Origin: Tubiluchus corallicola
Lineage: Eukaryota; Priapulida; Priapulimorpha; Priapulimorphida; Tubiluchidae
Length of the DNA stretch: 64,000 nt
Direction: 5' to 3'
Assembly: GCA_030141605.1 (NCBI GenBank)
Contig: JAQGDQ010000048.1
Coordinates: 434,001-498,000, forward strand
This document shows, in pieces, positions 42,101 to 57,100 of this stretch. Within the stretch, counting starts at the first letter, position 1; each line of letters opens with the position of its first letter. Made by a program: the position numbers and the translations under genes. The notes under the pieces were generated by a model. The model made no database searches. It saw only the letters and a program-made list of their open reading frames with translations, and was not told where the DNA came from.

Positions 42101-45100
42101 GTCATGGATCTCTTTTATCCTGAATCAACCTCATTAGATGTTAAAGTAAATGAAGATTATTGTGCTAGTATATTGAATATTGCGGGTTCAAATAAAAAAG
42201 CTGACAATTTTCCATCTTTTACGAGATTTAAACATGATGATATGGTCACTGGTTTAGCAGCTGATTATACCAGCAAAGTGGAAGACCAGTCAAAATCTGC
42301 CTTATCAGCTCATATAATAATGCCTAATTCTTCCGCTGAGATTATAATAGAAAAAGACTCTACTCGACTTATTGAAAATGATATAAGTATATTCAGCCAT
42401 TTTTCCAAAGAAAAGGATAAATTACATGAGACCATTCAAGCAACTAGGACTTTTGATTTACAGCCAGATAATGGTGAATCTTTTATCACCAAAATCCTGT
42501 TATCATCCAAAAAAGATGACAGTATCAATAATGCAGCTGTTGACACTGACAGTCACTCCACTACCTCTTCCTCAGATGATAATAAGGGGGCATTAACATC
42601 ATCTGTACCAAACTTTTCGGACATAAAATATGATGAATCAATAATGGCGTGTCTTAGAAAAGACAGTGATGAGGCTGGTAATGTGTTATCCTTGCCACAA
42701 GACATTCTGTCTGGTGTGTCAGTTGATGGAACTATCGTCACCCAAATTGGTTCTTCCAAAGAAGTTGGGGATAGCCACCGTTTGAGTGCCTCCACTATTG
42801 ATGTTGATACAGATTTATCGCAGTCCACAATTCTCTCACAATATGACGGCAGTTTACCTACAGAAAATGGTGCTGCTGCTGACGCATCAGGTAAAATGGT
42901 TAAAGCAGTAGATGTAGAAGAAACTGCCAATGCAGCCAAGCTAATGGACTATGAGGAGATTGTAACACAGAGAGCTGCCATGTCAGATCGTGCTGTAAAA
43001 AGTCCTCAGCTATCTGTAAGTGAAGAAATTGGCAAGGTGGCTGAAGCAGAAATGGCTGCTCACTCAAAAGCCTTTGACACTGACAATCACTCCGTTACAG
43101 CTGCTGTAAGTGATGACATTGAAGCATCAACAGCATCTGTGTCAAACTTTCTGGGCATAGAAAATGATGACTCAATGACAGCTTGGCTTACAAAAGACGG
43201 CAATGAGGCTGGTAATGTGTTATCGTTGCCACAAGCCATTCTGTCTGGTATGTCAGTTGATGGAACTATCATCACCCAAATTGGTTCTTCCAAAGAAGTT
43301 GCTGATAGCCACAGTTTGAGTGCCTCCACTAGTCATGTTGATACAGATTTATCACAGACCACAATTCTGCCACAACATGACTGTAGTTTACCTACACCTT
43401 TACATGCAGAAAATGGCACTGCTGCTAATGCAACAGGTAAAATGGTTAAATCGGTAGATGTTGAGGAAACTGCCAATGCAGTCAAACTAACGGACTATGA
43501 CAAGAGTGTAACACAGAGAGCTGCCATGTCAAATCTTGCTGTAAAAAGTTCTCAGCTATCTGTATATGAAGAAACTGGCAAGGTGGCTGAAATGGCTGCA
43601 CACTCTGAAGCTTTTAGCAGTGACAGTCACTCCACTACCTCTTCCTCAGATGATATTAGGGGGGCATTAACAGCATCTGTACCAAACGTTTCGGGCATAG
43701 ACTATGATGAATCAATGATGCCATGTTTTAGAAAAGACAGCGATGAGGCTGGTAATGTGTTATCCTTGCCACAAGCCATTCTGTCTCGTGTGTCAGTTGA
43801 TGGAAATATCGTCACCCAAATTGGTTCTTCCAAAGAAGTTGGAGATAGCCACAGTTTGAGTGCCTCCACTAACGATGTTGATATAGGTTTATCACAGTTC
43901 ACAATTCTCCCACAATATGATGACAGTTTACCTACACCATTTCATGCAGAAAATGGTGCTGCTGCTGACGCATCAGGTAAAATGGTTAAAGCAGTAGATG
44001 TAGAGGAAACTGCCAATGCAGCCAAGCTAATGGACTATGACGAGAGTGTAACACAGAGAGCTGCCATGTCAGATCGTGCTGTAAAAAGTCCTCAGCTATC
44101 TGTAGGTGAAGAAATTGGCAAGGTGGCTAAGGCAGAAATGGCTGCTCACTCAAAAGCCTTTAGCAGTGACAGTCACTCCATTACAGCTGCGTCAGTGATG
44201 ACATTGAAGCATCAACAGCATCTGTGTCAAACTTTCTGGGCATAGAAAATGATGAATCAATGACAGCTTGTCTTACAAAAGACGGCAATGAGGCTGGTAA
44301 TGTGTTATCGTTGCCACAAGCCATTCTGTCTGGTGTGTCAGTTGATGGAACTATCATCACCCAAATTGGTTCTTCCAAAGAAGTTGCTGATAGCCACAGT
44401 TTGAGTGCCTCCACTAGTCATGTTGATACAGATTTATCACAGACCACAATTCTGCCACAACATGACTGTAGTTTACCTACACCTTTACATGCAGAAAATG
44501 GCACTGCTGCTAATGCAACAGGTAAAATGGTTAAATCGGTAGATGTTGAGGAAACTGCCAATGCAGTCAAACTAACGGACTATGACAAGAGTGTAACACA
44601 GAGAGCTGCCATGTCAAATCTTGCTGTAAAAAGTTCTCAGCTATCTGTATATGAAGAAACTGGCAAGGTGGCTGAAATGGCTGCACACTCTGAAGCTTTT
44701 AGCAGTGACAGTCACTCCACTACCTCTTCCTCAGATGATATTAGGGGGGCATTAACAGCATCTGTACCAAACGTTTCGGGCATAGAATATGATGAATCAA
44801 TGATGCCATGTTTTAGAAAAGACAGCGATGAGGCTGGTAATGTGTTATCCTTGCCACAAGCCATTCTGTCTCGTGTGTCAGTTGATGGAAATATCGTCAC
44901 CCAAATTGGTTCTTCCAAAGAAGTTGGAGATAGCCACAGTTTGAGTGCCTCCACTAACGATGTTGATATAGGTTTATCACAGTTCACAATTCTCCCACAA
45001 TATGATGACAGTTTATCTACACCATTTCATGCAGAAAATGGTGCTGCTGCTGACGCATCAGGTAAAATGGTTAAAGCAGTAGATGTAGAGGAAACTGCCA

Positions 45101-48100
45101 ATGCAGCCAAGCTAATGGACTATGACGAGAGTGTAACACAGAGAGCTGCCATTTCAGGTCGTGCTGTAAAAAGTCCTCAGCTATCTGTAGGTGAAGAAAT
45201 TGGCAAGGTGGCTAAGGCAGAAATGGCTGCTCACTCAGAAGCCTTTAGCAGTTACAGTCACTCCATTATAGCTGCTGCAAGTGATGACACTGAAGCATCA
45301 ACAGCATCTGTGTCAAACTTTCTGGGCATAGAAAATGATGAATCAATGGCAGCTTGTCTTACAAAAGATGGCGATGAGGCTGGTAATGTGTTATCCTTGC
45401 CACAAGACATTCTGTCTGGTGTGTCAGTTGATGGAACTATCATCACCCACATTGGTTCTGCCCAAGATGTTGGGGATAGCCACACTTTGAGTGGGTCCCT
45501 CAGTGGTGTTGACACAGGTATATCACAGTCCACAATTCTCCCACAATATGCTGACAGATTACCTACACCACTCCATGCAGAAAATGGCGCTGCTGCTGAC
45601 GCAACAGGTAAAATGGTTAAAATGGTAGATGTAGAGGAACCTGCCAATGCACCCAAGCTAATGGACTATGACGACAGTGTAATACAGAGAGCTGCCATGT
45701 CAGATCATGCTGTAAAAAGTTCTCAGCTATCTGTAGATGAAGAAATTGGCAAGGTGGCTGAAGCTGAAATGGCTGTTCACTCAAAAGCCTTTGACTCTGA
45801 CAATCTCTCCATTACAGCTGCTGCAAGTGATGACATTGAAGCATCAACAGCATCTGTGTCAAACTTTCTGGGCATAGAAAATGGTGAATCAATGACAGCT
45901 TGTCTTACAAAAGACGGCGATGAGGCTGGTAATGTGATATCCTTGCCACAAACCATTCTGACTGGTGTGTCAGTTGATGGAACTATCGTCACCCAAATTG
46001 GTTCTTCCGAAGAAGGTGGTGATAGCCACGGTTTGAGTGTCTCCACTAGTGATGTTGATACAGATTTATCACAGACCACAATTCTCCCACAATATAATGA
46101 CAGTTTACCTGTGCCATTGCATGCAGGAAATGGCGCTGCTGTTGACACAGCCAGTAAAATGGTTAAATCTGGTGATGTAGGAGAAACCGCCAATGCAGCC
46201 AAGGTAATGGATTATGACGAGAGTATATCACAGGGCGCTGCCGTATCACACCTTGCTGCAAAAAATTCTCGGCTATCAGTAGATGAAGAAACTGGCAAGG
46301 TGGCTGAAGCTGAAATGACTGTGCACTCAAAAGCCTTTGACACTGACAGTCTCTCCATTACATCTGCTGCAGATGATGACATTGGGGCATTAACAGCATC
46401 TGTGTCAAACTTTTCGGGCATAGAATATGATGAATCAATGATGGCATGTCTTAGAAAAGACAGCGATGAGGCTGGTAATGTGTTATCCTTACCACAAGGG
46501 ATTCTGTCTGGTGTGTCAGTTGATGGAACTATCATCACCCAAATTGGCTTTTCCGAAGAAGTTGGGGATAGAAACAGTTTGAGTGTGTCCACTAGTAATA
46601 TTGATAAAGATTTATCACAGACCACAATTCTGTCACGATATGAAGGCAGTTTACCTACAGAAAATGGTGCTGCTGCTGACGCATCAGGTAAAATGGTTAA
46701 AGCAGTAGATGAAGAAGAAACTGCCAATGCAGCCACGCTAATGGACTATGACGAGAGTGTAACACAGAGAGCTGCCATGTCAGATCGTGCTGTAAAAAGT
46801 CCTCAGCTATCTGTAGGTGAAGAAATTGGCAGGGTGGCTAAGGCTGAAATGGCTGCACACTCAAAAGCCTTTAGCAGTGACAGTCACTCCACTACCTCTT
46901 CCTCAGATGATAATAAGGGGGCATTAACATCATCTGTACCAAACTTTTCGGACATAAAATATGATGAATCAATAATGGCGTGCCTTAGAAAAGACAGTGA
47001 TGAGGCTGGTAATGTGTTATCCTTGCCACAAGCCATTCTGTCTCGTGTGTCAGTTGATGGAACTATCGTCACCCAAATTGGTTCTTCCAAAGAAGTTGGG
47101 GATAGCCACCGTTTGAGTGCCTCCACTATTGATGTTGATACAGATTTATCGCAGTCCACAATTCTCTCACAATATGACGGCAGTTTACCTACAGAAAATG
47201 GTGCTGCTGCTGACGCATCAGGTAAAATGGTTAAAGCAGTAGATGTAGAAGAAACTGCCAATGCAGCCAAGCTAATGGACTATGATGAGATTGTAACACA
47301 GAGAGCTGCCATGTCAGATCGTGCTGTAAAAAGTCCTCAGCTATCTGTAAGTGAAGAAATTGGCAAGGTGGCTGAAGCAGAAATGGCTGCTCACTCAAAA
47401 GCCTTTGACACTGACAATCACTCCGTTACAGCTGCTGTAAGTGATGACATTGAAACATCAACAGCATCTGTGTCAAACTTTCTGGGCATAGAAAATGATG
47501 ACTCAATGACAGCATGGCTTACAAAAGACGGCAATGAGGCTGGTAATGTGTTATCGTTGCCACAAGCCATTCTGTCTGGTATGTCAGTTGATGGAACTAT
47601 CATCACCCAAATTGGTTCTTCCAAAGAAGTTGCTGATAGCCACAGTTTGAGTGCCTCCACTAGTCATGTTGATACAGATTTATCACAGACCACAATTCTG
47701 CCACAACATGACTGTAGTTTACCTACACCTTTACATGCAGAAAATGGCACTGCTGCTAATGCAACAGGTAAAATGGTTAAATCGGTAGATGTTGAGGAAA
47801 CTGCCAATGCAGTCAAACTAACGGACTATGACAAGAGTGTAACACAGAGAGCTGCCATGTCAAATCTTGCTGTAAAAAGTTCTCAGCTATCTGTATATGA
47901 AGAAACTGGCAAGGTGGCTGAAATGGCTGCACACTCTGAAGCTTTTAGCAGTGACAGTCACTCCACTACCTCTTCCTCAGATGATATTAGGGGGGCATTA
48001 ACAGCATCTGTACCAAACGTTTCGGGCATAGACTATGATGAATCAATGATGCCATGTTTTAGAAAAGACAGCGATGAGGCTGGTAATGTGTTATCCTTGC

Positions 48101-51100
48101 CACAAGCCATTCTGTCTCGTGTGTCAGTTGATGGAAATATCGTCACCCAAATTGGTTCTTCCAAAGAAGTTGGAGATAGCCACAGTTTGAGTGCCTCCAC
48201 TAACGATGTTGATATAGGTTTATCACAGTTCACAATTCTCCCACAATATGATGACAGTTTACCTACACCATTTCATGCAGAAAATGGTGCTGCTGCTGAC
48301 GCATCAGGTAAAATGGTTAAAGCAGTAGATGTAGAGGAAACTGCCAATGCAGCCAAGCTAATGGACTATGACGACAGTGTAACACAGAGAGCTGCCATTT
48401 CAGGTCGTGCTGTAAAAAGTCCTCAGCTATCTGTAGGTGAAGAAATTGGCAAGGTGGCTAAGGCAGAAATGGCTGCTCACTCAGAAGCCTTTAGCAGTTA
48501 CAGTCACTCCATTATAGCTGCTGCAAGTGATGACACTGAAGCATCAACAGCATCTGTGTCAAACTTTCTGGGCATAGAAAATGATGAATCAATGGCAGCT
48601 TGTCTTACAAAAGATGGCGATGAGGCTGGTAATGTGTTATCCTTGCCACAAGACATTCTGTCTGGTGTGTCAGTTGATGGAACTATCATCACCCACATTG
48701 GTTCTGCCCAAGATGTTGGGGATAGCCACACTTTGAGTGGGTCCCTCAGTGGTGTTGACACAGGTATATCACAGTCCACAATTCTCCCACAATATGCTGA
48801 CAGATTACCTACACCACTCCATGCAGAAAATGGCGCTGCTGCTGACGCAACAGGTAAAATGGTTAAAATGGTAGATGATGAGGAACCTGCCAATGCACCC
48901 AAGCTAATGGACTATGACGACAGTGTAATACAGAGAGCTGCCATGTCAGATCATGCTGTAAAAAGTTCTCAGCTATCTGTAGATGAAGAAATTGGCAAGG
49001 TGGCTGAAGCTGAAATGGCTGTTCACTCAAAAGCCTTTGACTCTGACAATCTCTCCATTACAGCTGCTGCAAGTGATGACATTGAAGCATCAACAGCATC
49101 TGTGTCAAACTTTCTGGGCATAGAAAATGGTGAATCAATGACAGCTTGTCTTACAAAAGACGGCGATGAGGCTGGTAATGTGATATCCTTGCCACAAACC
49201 ATTCTGACTGGTGTGTCAGTTGATGGAACTATCGTCACCCAAATTGGTTCTTCCGAAGAAGGTGGTGATAGCCACGGTTTGAGTGTCTCCACTAGTGATG
49301 TTGATACAGATTTATCACAGACCACAATTCTCCCACAATATAATGACAGTTTACCTGTGCCATTGCATGCAGGAAATGGCGCTGCTGTTGACACAGCCAG
49401 TAAAATGGTTAAATCTGGTGATGTAGGAGAAACCGCCAATGCAGCCAAGGTAATGGATTATGACGAGAGTATATCACAGGGCGCTGCCGTATCACACCTT
49501 GCTGCAAAAAATTCTCGGCTATCAGTAGATGAAGAAACTGGCAAGGTGGCTGAAGCTGAAATGACTGTGCACTCAAAAGCCTTTGACACTGACAGTCTCT
49601 CCATTACATCTGCTGCAGATGATGACATTGGGGCATTAACAGCATCTGTGTCAAACTTTTCGGGCATAGAATATGATGAATCAATGATGGCATGTCTTAG
49701 AAAAGACAGCGATGAGGCTGGTAATGTGTTATCCTTACCACAAGGGATTCTGTCTGGTGTGTCAGTTGATGGAACTATCATCACCCAAATTGGCTTTTCC
49801 GAAGAAGTTGGGGATAGAAACAGTTTGAGTGTGTCCACTAGTAATATTGATAAAGATTTATCACAGACCACAATTCTGTCACGATATGAAGGCAGTTTAC
49901 CTACAGAAAATGGTGCTGCTGCTGACGCATCAGGTAAAATGGTTAAAGCAGTAGATGAAGAAGAAACTGCCAATGCAGCCACGCTAATGGACTATGACGA
50001 GAGTGTAACACAGAGAGCTGCCATGTCAGATCGTGCTGTAAAAAGTCCTCAGCTATCTGTAGGTGAAGAAATTGGCAGGGTGGCTAAGGCTGAAATGGCT
50101 GCACACTCAAAAGCCTTTAGCAGTGACAGTCACTCCACTACCTCTTCCTCAGATGATAATAAGGGGGCATTAACATCATCTGTACCAAACTTTTCGGACA
50201 TAAAATATGATGAATCAATAATGGCGTGTCTTAGAAAAGACAGTGATGAGGCTGGTAATGTGTTATCCTTGCCACAAGCCATTCTGTCTCGTGTGTCAGT
50301 TGATGGAACTATCGTCACCCAAGTTGGTTCTTCCAAAGAAGTTGGTGATAGCCACATTTTGAGTGTCTCCACTAGTGATGTTGATACAGACTTGTCACAG
50401 ACCACAGTTCTCCCACAATATGATGACAGTTTACCTGTGCCATTTCATGCAGAAAATGGAGCTGCTGTTGAAGCAACAGTAAATGTTAAAATGGTAGATG
50501 TAGAGCTGCCAATGCAGCCAAGCTAATGGACTATGACGAGAGTGTAACACAGAGAGCTGCCATGTCAGATCGTGCTGTAAAAAGTCCTCAGCTATCTGTA
50601 GGTGAAGAAATTGGCAGGGTGGCTAAGGCTGAAATGGCTGCACACTCAGAAGCCTTTAGCAGTGACAGTCACTCCACTACCGCTTCCTCAGATGATAATA
50701 AGGGGGCATTAACAGCATCTGTACCAAACTTTTCAGGCATAGAATATGATGAATCAATGATGCCATGTTGTAGAAAAGACAGTGATGAGGCTGGTAATGT
50801 GTTATCCTTGCCACAAGCCATTCTGTCTGATGTGTCTGTTGATGAAACTATCATCACCCAAATTTGTTCTTCTAAAGAAGTTGGGGATAGCCACAGTTTG
50901 AGTGCCTCCACTAACGATGTTGATATAGGTTTATCACAGACCACAATTCTCCCACAATATGATGACAGTTTACCTACACCATTACATGCAGAAAATGGCG
51001 CTGCTGTTGACACAGCCAGTAAAATGGTTAAATCTGGTGATGTAGTAGAAACCGCTAATGCAGCCAAGCTAATGGATTATGATGACAGTGTAACACAGAG

Positions 51101-54100
51101 AGCTTCCATTTCAGGTCGTGCTGTAAAAAGTCCTCAGCTATCTGTAGGTGAAGAAATTGGCAAGGTGGCTAAGGCTGAAATGGCTGCACACTCAGAAGCC
51201 TTTAGCAGTGACAGTCACTCCATTATAGCTGCTGCAAGTGATGACACTGAAGCATCAACAGCATCTGTGTCAAACTTTCTGGGCATAGAAAATGATGAAT
51301 CAATGACAGCTTGTCTTACAAAAGATGGCGATGAGGCTGGTAATGTGTTATCCTTGCCACAAGACATTTTGTCTGGTGTGTCAGTTGATGGAACTATCGT
51401 CACCCAAATTGGTTCTTCCGAAGAAGTTGGTGATAGCCACGGCTTGAGTGTCTCCACTAGTGATGTTGATATAGATTTATCACAGACCACAATTCTCCCA
51501 CAATATGATGCCAGTTTACCTACACCATTTCATGCAGAAAATGGACCTGCTGTTGAAGCAACATATAAAATGGTAGATGTAGAGAAAACTGCCAATGCAG
51601 TCAAGCTAATGGACTATGACGAGAGTGTAACACAGAGAGCTGCCATTTCAGGTCGTGCTGTAAAAAGTCCTCAGCTATCTGTAGGTGAACAAATTGGCAA
51701 GGTGGCTAAGGCTGAAATGGCTGCACACTCAGAAGCCTTTAGCAGTTACAATCTCTCCATTACAGCTGCTGCAAGTGATGACATTGAAGCATCAACAGCA
51801 TCTGTGTCAAATTTTCTGGGCATAGAAAATGGTGAATCAATGACAGCTTGTCTTACAAAAGACGGCGATGAGGCTGGTAATGTGATATCCTTGCCACAAG
51901 CCATTCTGTCTCGTGTGTCAGTTGATGGAACTATCGTCACCCAAATTGGTTCTTCCGAAGAAGTTGGTGATAGCCACGGTTTGAGTTTCTCCACTAGTGA
52001 TGTTGATACAGATTTATCACGGACCACAATTCTCCCACAATATGATGACAGTTTACCTACACCATTCCATGCAGAAAATGGCGCTGCTGCTGATGCAACA
52101 GGTAAAGTCGTTAAAATGGTAGATGTAGAGGAGCCTGCCAATGCAGCCAAGCTATTGGACTATGACGACAGTGTAATACAGAGAGCTGCCATGTCAGATC
52201 AAGCTGTAAAAAGTTCTCAGCTATCTGTAGATGAAGAAACTGGCAAGGTGGCTGAAATGGCTGCACACTCAGAAGCCTTTAGCAGTGACAGTCACTCCAC
52301 TACCGCTTCCTCAGATGATAATAAGGGGGCATTAACAGCATCTGTACCAAACTTTTCAGGCATAGAATATGATGAATCAATGATGCCATGTTGTAGAAAA
52401 GACAGTGATGAGGCTGGTAATGTGTTATCCTTGCCACAAGCCATTCTGTCTGATGTGTCTGTTGATGAAACTATCATCACCCAAATTTGTTCTTCCGAAG
52501 AAGTTGGTGATAGCCACGGTTTGAGTGTCTCCACTAGTGATGTTGATACAGATTTATCACAGACCACAATTCTCCCACAATATGATGACAGTTTATCTAC
52601 ACCATTACATGCAGAAAATGGTGCTGCTGCTGACACAGCCAGTAAAATGGTTAAATCTGGTGATGTAGAAGAAACCGCTAATGCAGCCAAGCTAATGGAT
52701 TATGATGACAGTGTAACACAGAGAGCTTCCATTTCAGGTCGTGCTGTAAAAAGTCCTCAGCTATCTGTAGGTGAAGAAATTGGCAAGGTGGCTAAGGCTG
52801 AAATGGCTGCACACTCAGAAGCCTTTAGCAGTGACAGTCACTCCATTACCTCCTGCTCAGATGACACTAGAAGCATCAACAGCATCTGTGTCAAACTTTC
52901 TGGGCATAGAAAATGATGAATCAATGACAGCTTGTCTTACAATAGACGGCGATGAGGCTGGTAATGTGATATCCTTGCCACAAGCCATTCTGTCTCGTGT
53001 GTCAGTTGATGGAACTATCGTCACCCAAATTGGTTCTTCCGAAGAAGTTGGTGATAGCCACGGTTTGAGTGTCTCCACTAGTGATGTTGATACAGATTTA
53101 TCACAGACCACAATTCTCCCACAATATGATGACAGTTTATCTACACCATTACATGCAGAAAATGGTGCTGCTGCTGACACAGCCAGTAAAATGGTTAAAT
53201 CTGGTGATGTAGAAGAAACCGCTAATGCAGCCAAGCTAATGGATTATGATGACAGTGTAACACAGAGAGCTGCCATTTCAGGTCGTGCTGTAAAAGGTCC
53301 TCAGCTATCTGTAGGCGAAGAAATTGGCAAGGTGGCTAAGGCTGAAATGGCTGCACACTCAGAAGCCTTTAGCATTGACAGTCACTCCATTATAGCTGCT
53401 GCAAGTGATGACACTGAAGCATCAACAGCATCTGTGTCAAACTTTCTGGGCGTAGAAAATGATGAATCAATGACAGCTTGTCTTACAATAGACGGCGATG
53501 AGGCTGGTAATGTGATATCCTTGCCACAAGCCATTCTGTCTCGTGTGTCAGTTGATGGAACTATCGTCACCCAAATTGGTTCTTCCGAAGAAGTTGGTGA
53601 TAGCCACGGTTTGAGTGTCTCCACTAGTGATGTTGATACAGATTTATCACAGACCACAATTCTCCCACAATATGATGACAGTTTATCTACACCATTACAT
53701 GCAGAAAATGGTGCTGCTGCTGACACAGCCAGTAAAATGGTTAAATCTGGTGATGTAGAAGAAACCGCTAATGCAGCCAAGCTAATGGATTATGATGACA
53801 GTGTAACACAGAGAGCTGCCATTTCAGGTCGTGCTGTAAAAGGTCCTCAGCTATCTGTAGGCGAAGAAATTGGCAAGGTGGCTAAGGCTGAAATGGCTGC
53901 ACACTCAGAAGCCTTTAGCATTGACAGTCACTCCATTATAGCTGCTGCAAGTGATGACACTGAAGCATCAACAGCATCTGTGTCAAACTTTCTGGGCGTA
54001 GAAAATGATGAATCAATGACAGCTTGTCTTACAATAGATGGCGATGAGGCTGGTAATGTGTTATCCTTGCCACAAGACATTCTGTCTGGTGTGTCAGTTG

Positions 54101-57100
54101 ATGGAACTATCGTCACCCAAATTGGTTCTTCCGAAGAAGTTGTTGATAGCCACGGTTTGAGTGTCTCCACTAGTGATGTTGATACAGATTTATCACAGAC
54201 CACAATTCTCCCACAATATGATGACAGTTTGCCTGTGCCATTGCATGCAGGAAATGGCGCTGCTGTTGACACAGCCAGTAAAATGGTTAAATCTGGTGAT
54301 GTAGGAGAAACTGCCAATGCAGCCAAGCTAATGGATTATGACGAGAGTATATCACAGGGCGCTGCCGTATCACACCTTGCTGCAAAAAGTTCTCGGCTAT
54401 CAGTAGATGAAGAAGCTGGCAAGGTGGCTGAAATGGCTGCACACTCAGAAGCCTTTAGCAGTGACAGTCACTCCACTACCTCTTCCTCAGATGATAATAA
54501 GGGGGCATCAACAGCATCTGTGTCAAACTTTTCAGGCATAGAATATGATGAATCAATGATGCCATGTTTTAGAAAAGACAGTGATGAGCCTGGTAATGTG
54601 TTATCCTGGCCACAAGCCATTCTGTCTGTTGTGTCTGTTGATGAAACTATCATCACCCAGATTTGTTCTTCCGAAGAAGTTGGTGATAGCCACGGTTTGA
54701 GTGTCTCCACTAGTGATGTTGATACAGATTTATCACAGACCAGAATTCTCCCACAATATGATGACAGTTTACCTACACCATTACATGCAGAAAATGGCGC
54801 TGCTGCTGACACAGCCAGTAAAATGGTTAAATCTGGTGATGTAGAAGAAACCGCTAATGCAGCCAAGCTAATGGATTATGATGACAGTGTAACACAGAGA
54901 GCTGCCATTTCAGGTCGTGCTGTAAAAAGTTCTCGGCTATCTGTAGGTGAAGAAATTGGCAAGATGGCTAAGGCTGAAATGGCTGCACACTCAGAAGCCT
55001 TTAGCAGTGACAGTCACTCCATTATAGCTGCTGCAAGTGATGACACTGAAGCATCAACAGCATCTGTGTCAAACTTTCTGGGCATAGAAAATGATGAATC
55101 AATGACAGCTTGTCATACAAAAGACGGCGATGAGGCTGGTAATGTGATATCCTTGCCACAAGCCATTCTGTCTCGTGTGTCAGTTGATGGAACTATCGTC
55201 ACGCAAATTGGTTCTTCCGAAGAAGTTGGTGATAGCCACGGTTTGAGTGTCTCCACTAGTGATGTTGATACAGATTTATCACAGACCACAATTCTCCCAC
55301 AATATGATGCCAGTTTACCTACACCATTCCATGCAGAAAATGGCGCTGCTGCTGATGCAACAGGTAAAATGGTTAAAATGGTAGATGTAGAGGAACCTGC
55401 CAATGCAGCCAAGCTAATGGACTATGACGACAGTGTAATACAGAGAGCTGCCATGTCAGATCAAGCTGTAAAAAGTTCTCAGCTATCTGTAGATGAAGAA
55501 ACTGGCAAGGTGGCTGAAATGGCTGCACACTCAGAAGCCTTTAGCAGTGACAGTCACTCCACTACCGCTTCCTCAGATGATAATAAGGGGGCATTAACAG
55601 CATCTGTACCAAACTTTTCAGGCATAGAATATGATGAATCAATGATGCCATGTTTTAGAAAAGGCAGTGATGAGGCTGGTAATGTGTTATCCTTGCCACA
55701 AGCCATTCTGTCTGATGTGTCTGTTGATGAAACTATCATCACCCAAATTTGTTCTTCCGAAGAAGTTGGTGATAGCCACGGTTTGAGTGTCTCCACTAGT
55801 GATGTTGATACAGATTTATCACAGGCCACAATTCTCCCACAATATGATGACAGTTTACCTACACCATTACATGCAGAAAATGGCGCTGCTGCTGACACAG
55901 CCAGTAAAATGGTTAAATCTGGTGATGTAGAAGAAACGGCTAATGCAGCCAAGCTAATGGACTATGATGAGAGTGTAACACAGAGAGCTGCCATGTCAGA
56001 TCGGGCTGTAAAAAGTCCTCAGCTATCTGTAGGTGAAGAAATTGGCAGGGTGGCTAAGGCTGAAATGGCTGCACACTCAGAAGCCTTTAGCAGTGACAGT
56101 CACTCCACTACCTCTTGCTCAGATGATAATAGGGGGGCATCAACAGCATCTGTGTCAAACTTTTTGGGCATAGAAAATGGTGAATCAATGACAGCTTGTC
56201 TTGCAAAAGACGGCGATGAGGCTGGTAATGTGATATCCTTGCCACAAGCCATTCTGTCTCGTGTGTCAGTTGATGGAACTATCGTCACCCAAATTGGTTC
56301 TTCCGAAGAAGTTGGTGATAGCCACGGTTTGAGTTTCTCCACTAGTGATGTTGATACAGATTTATCACAGACCACAATTCTCCCACAATATGATGCCAGT
56401 TTACCTACACCATTCCATGCAGAAAATGGCGCTGCTGCTGATGCAACAGGTAAAATGGTTAAAATGGTAGATGTAGAGGAACCTGCCAATGCAGCCAAGC
56501 TAATGGACTATGACGACAGTGTAATACAGAGAGCTGCCATGTCAGATCAAGCTGTAAAAAGTTCTCAGCTATCTGTAGATGAAGAAACTGGCAAGGTGGC
56601 TGAAATGGCTGCACACTCAGAAGCTTTTAGCAGTGACAGTCACTCCACTACTGCTTCCTCAGATGATAATAAGGGGGCATTAACAGCATCTGTACCAAAC
56701 TTTTCAGGCATAGAATATGATGAATCAATGACAGCTTGTCTTAGAAAAGACGGTGATGAGGCTGGTAATGTGTTATCCTTGCCACAAGCCATTCTGTCTG
56801 ATGTGTCTGTTGATGAAACTATCATCACCCAAATTTGTTCTTCCGAAGAAGTTGGTGATAGCCACGGTTTGAGTGTCTCCACTAGTGATGTTGATACAGA
56901 TTTATCACAGACCACAATTCTCCCACAATATGATGACAGTTTACCTACACCATTACATGCAGAAAATGGCGCTGCTGCTGATGCAACAGGTAAAATGGTT
57001 AAAATGGTAGATGTAGAGGAACCTGCCAATGCAGCCAAGCTAATGGACTATGACGACAGTGTAATACAGAGTGCTGCCATGTCAGATTGGGCTGTAAAAA

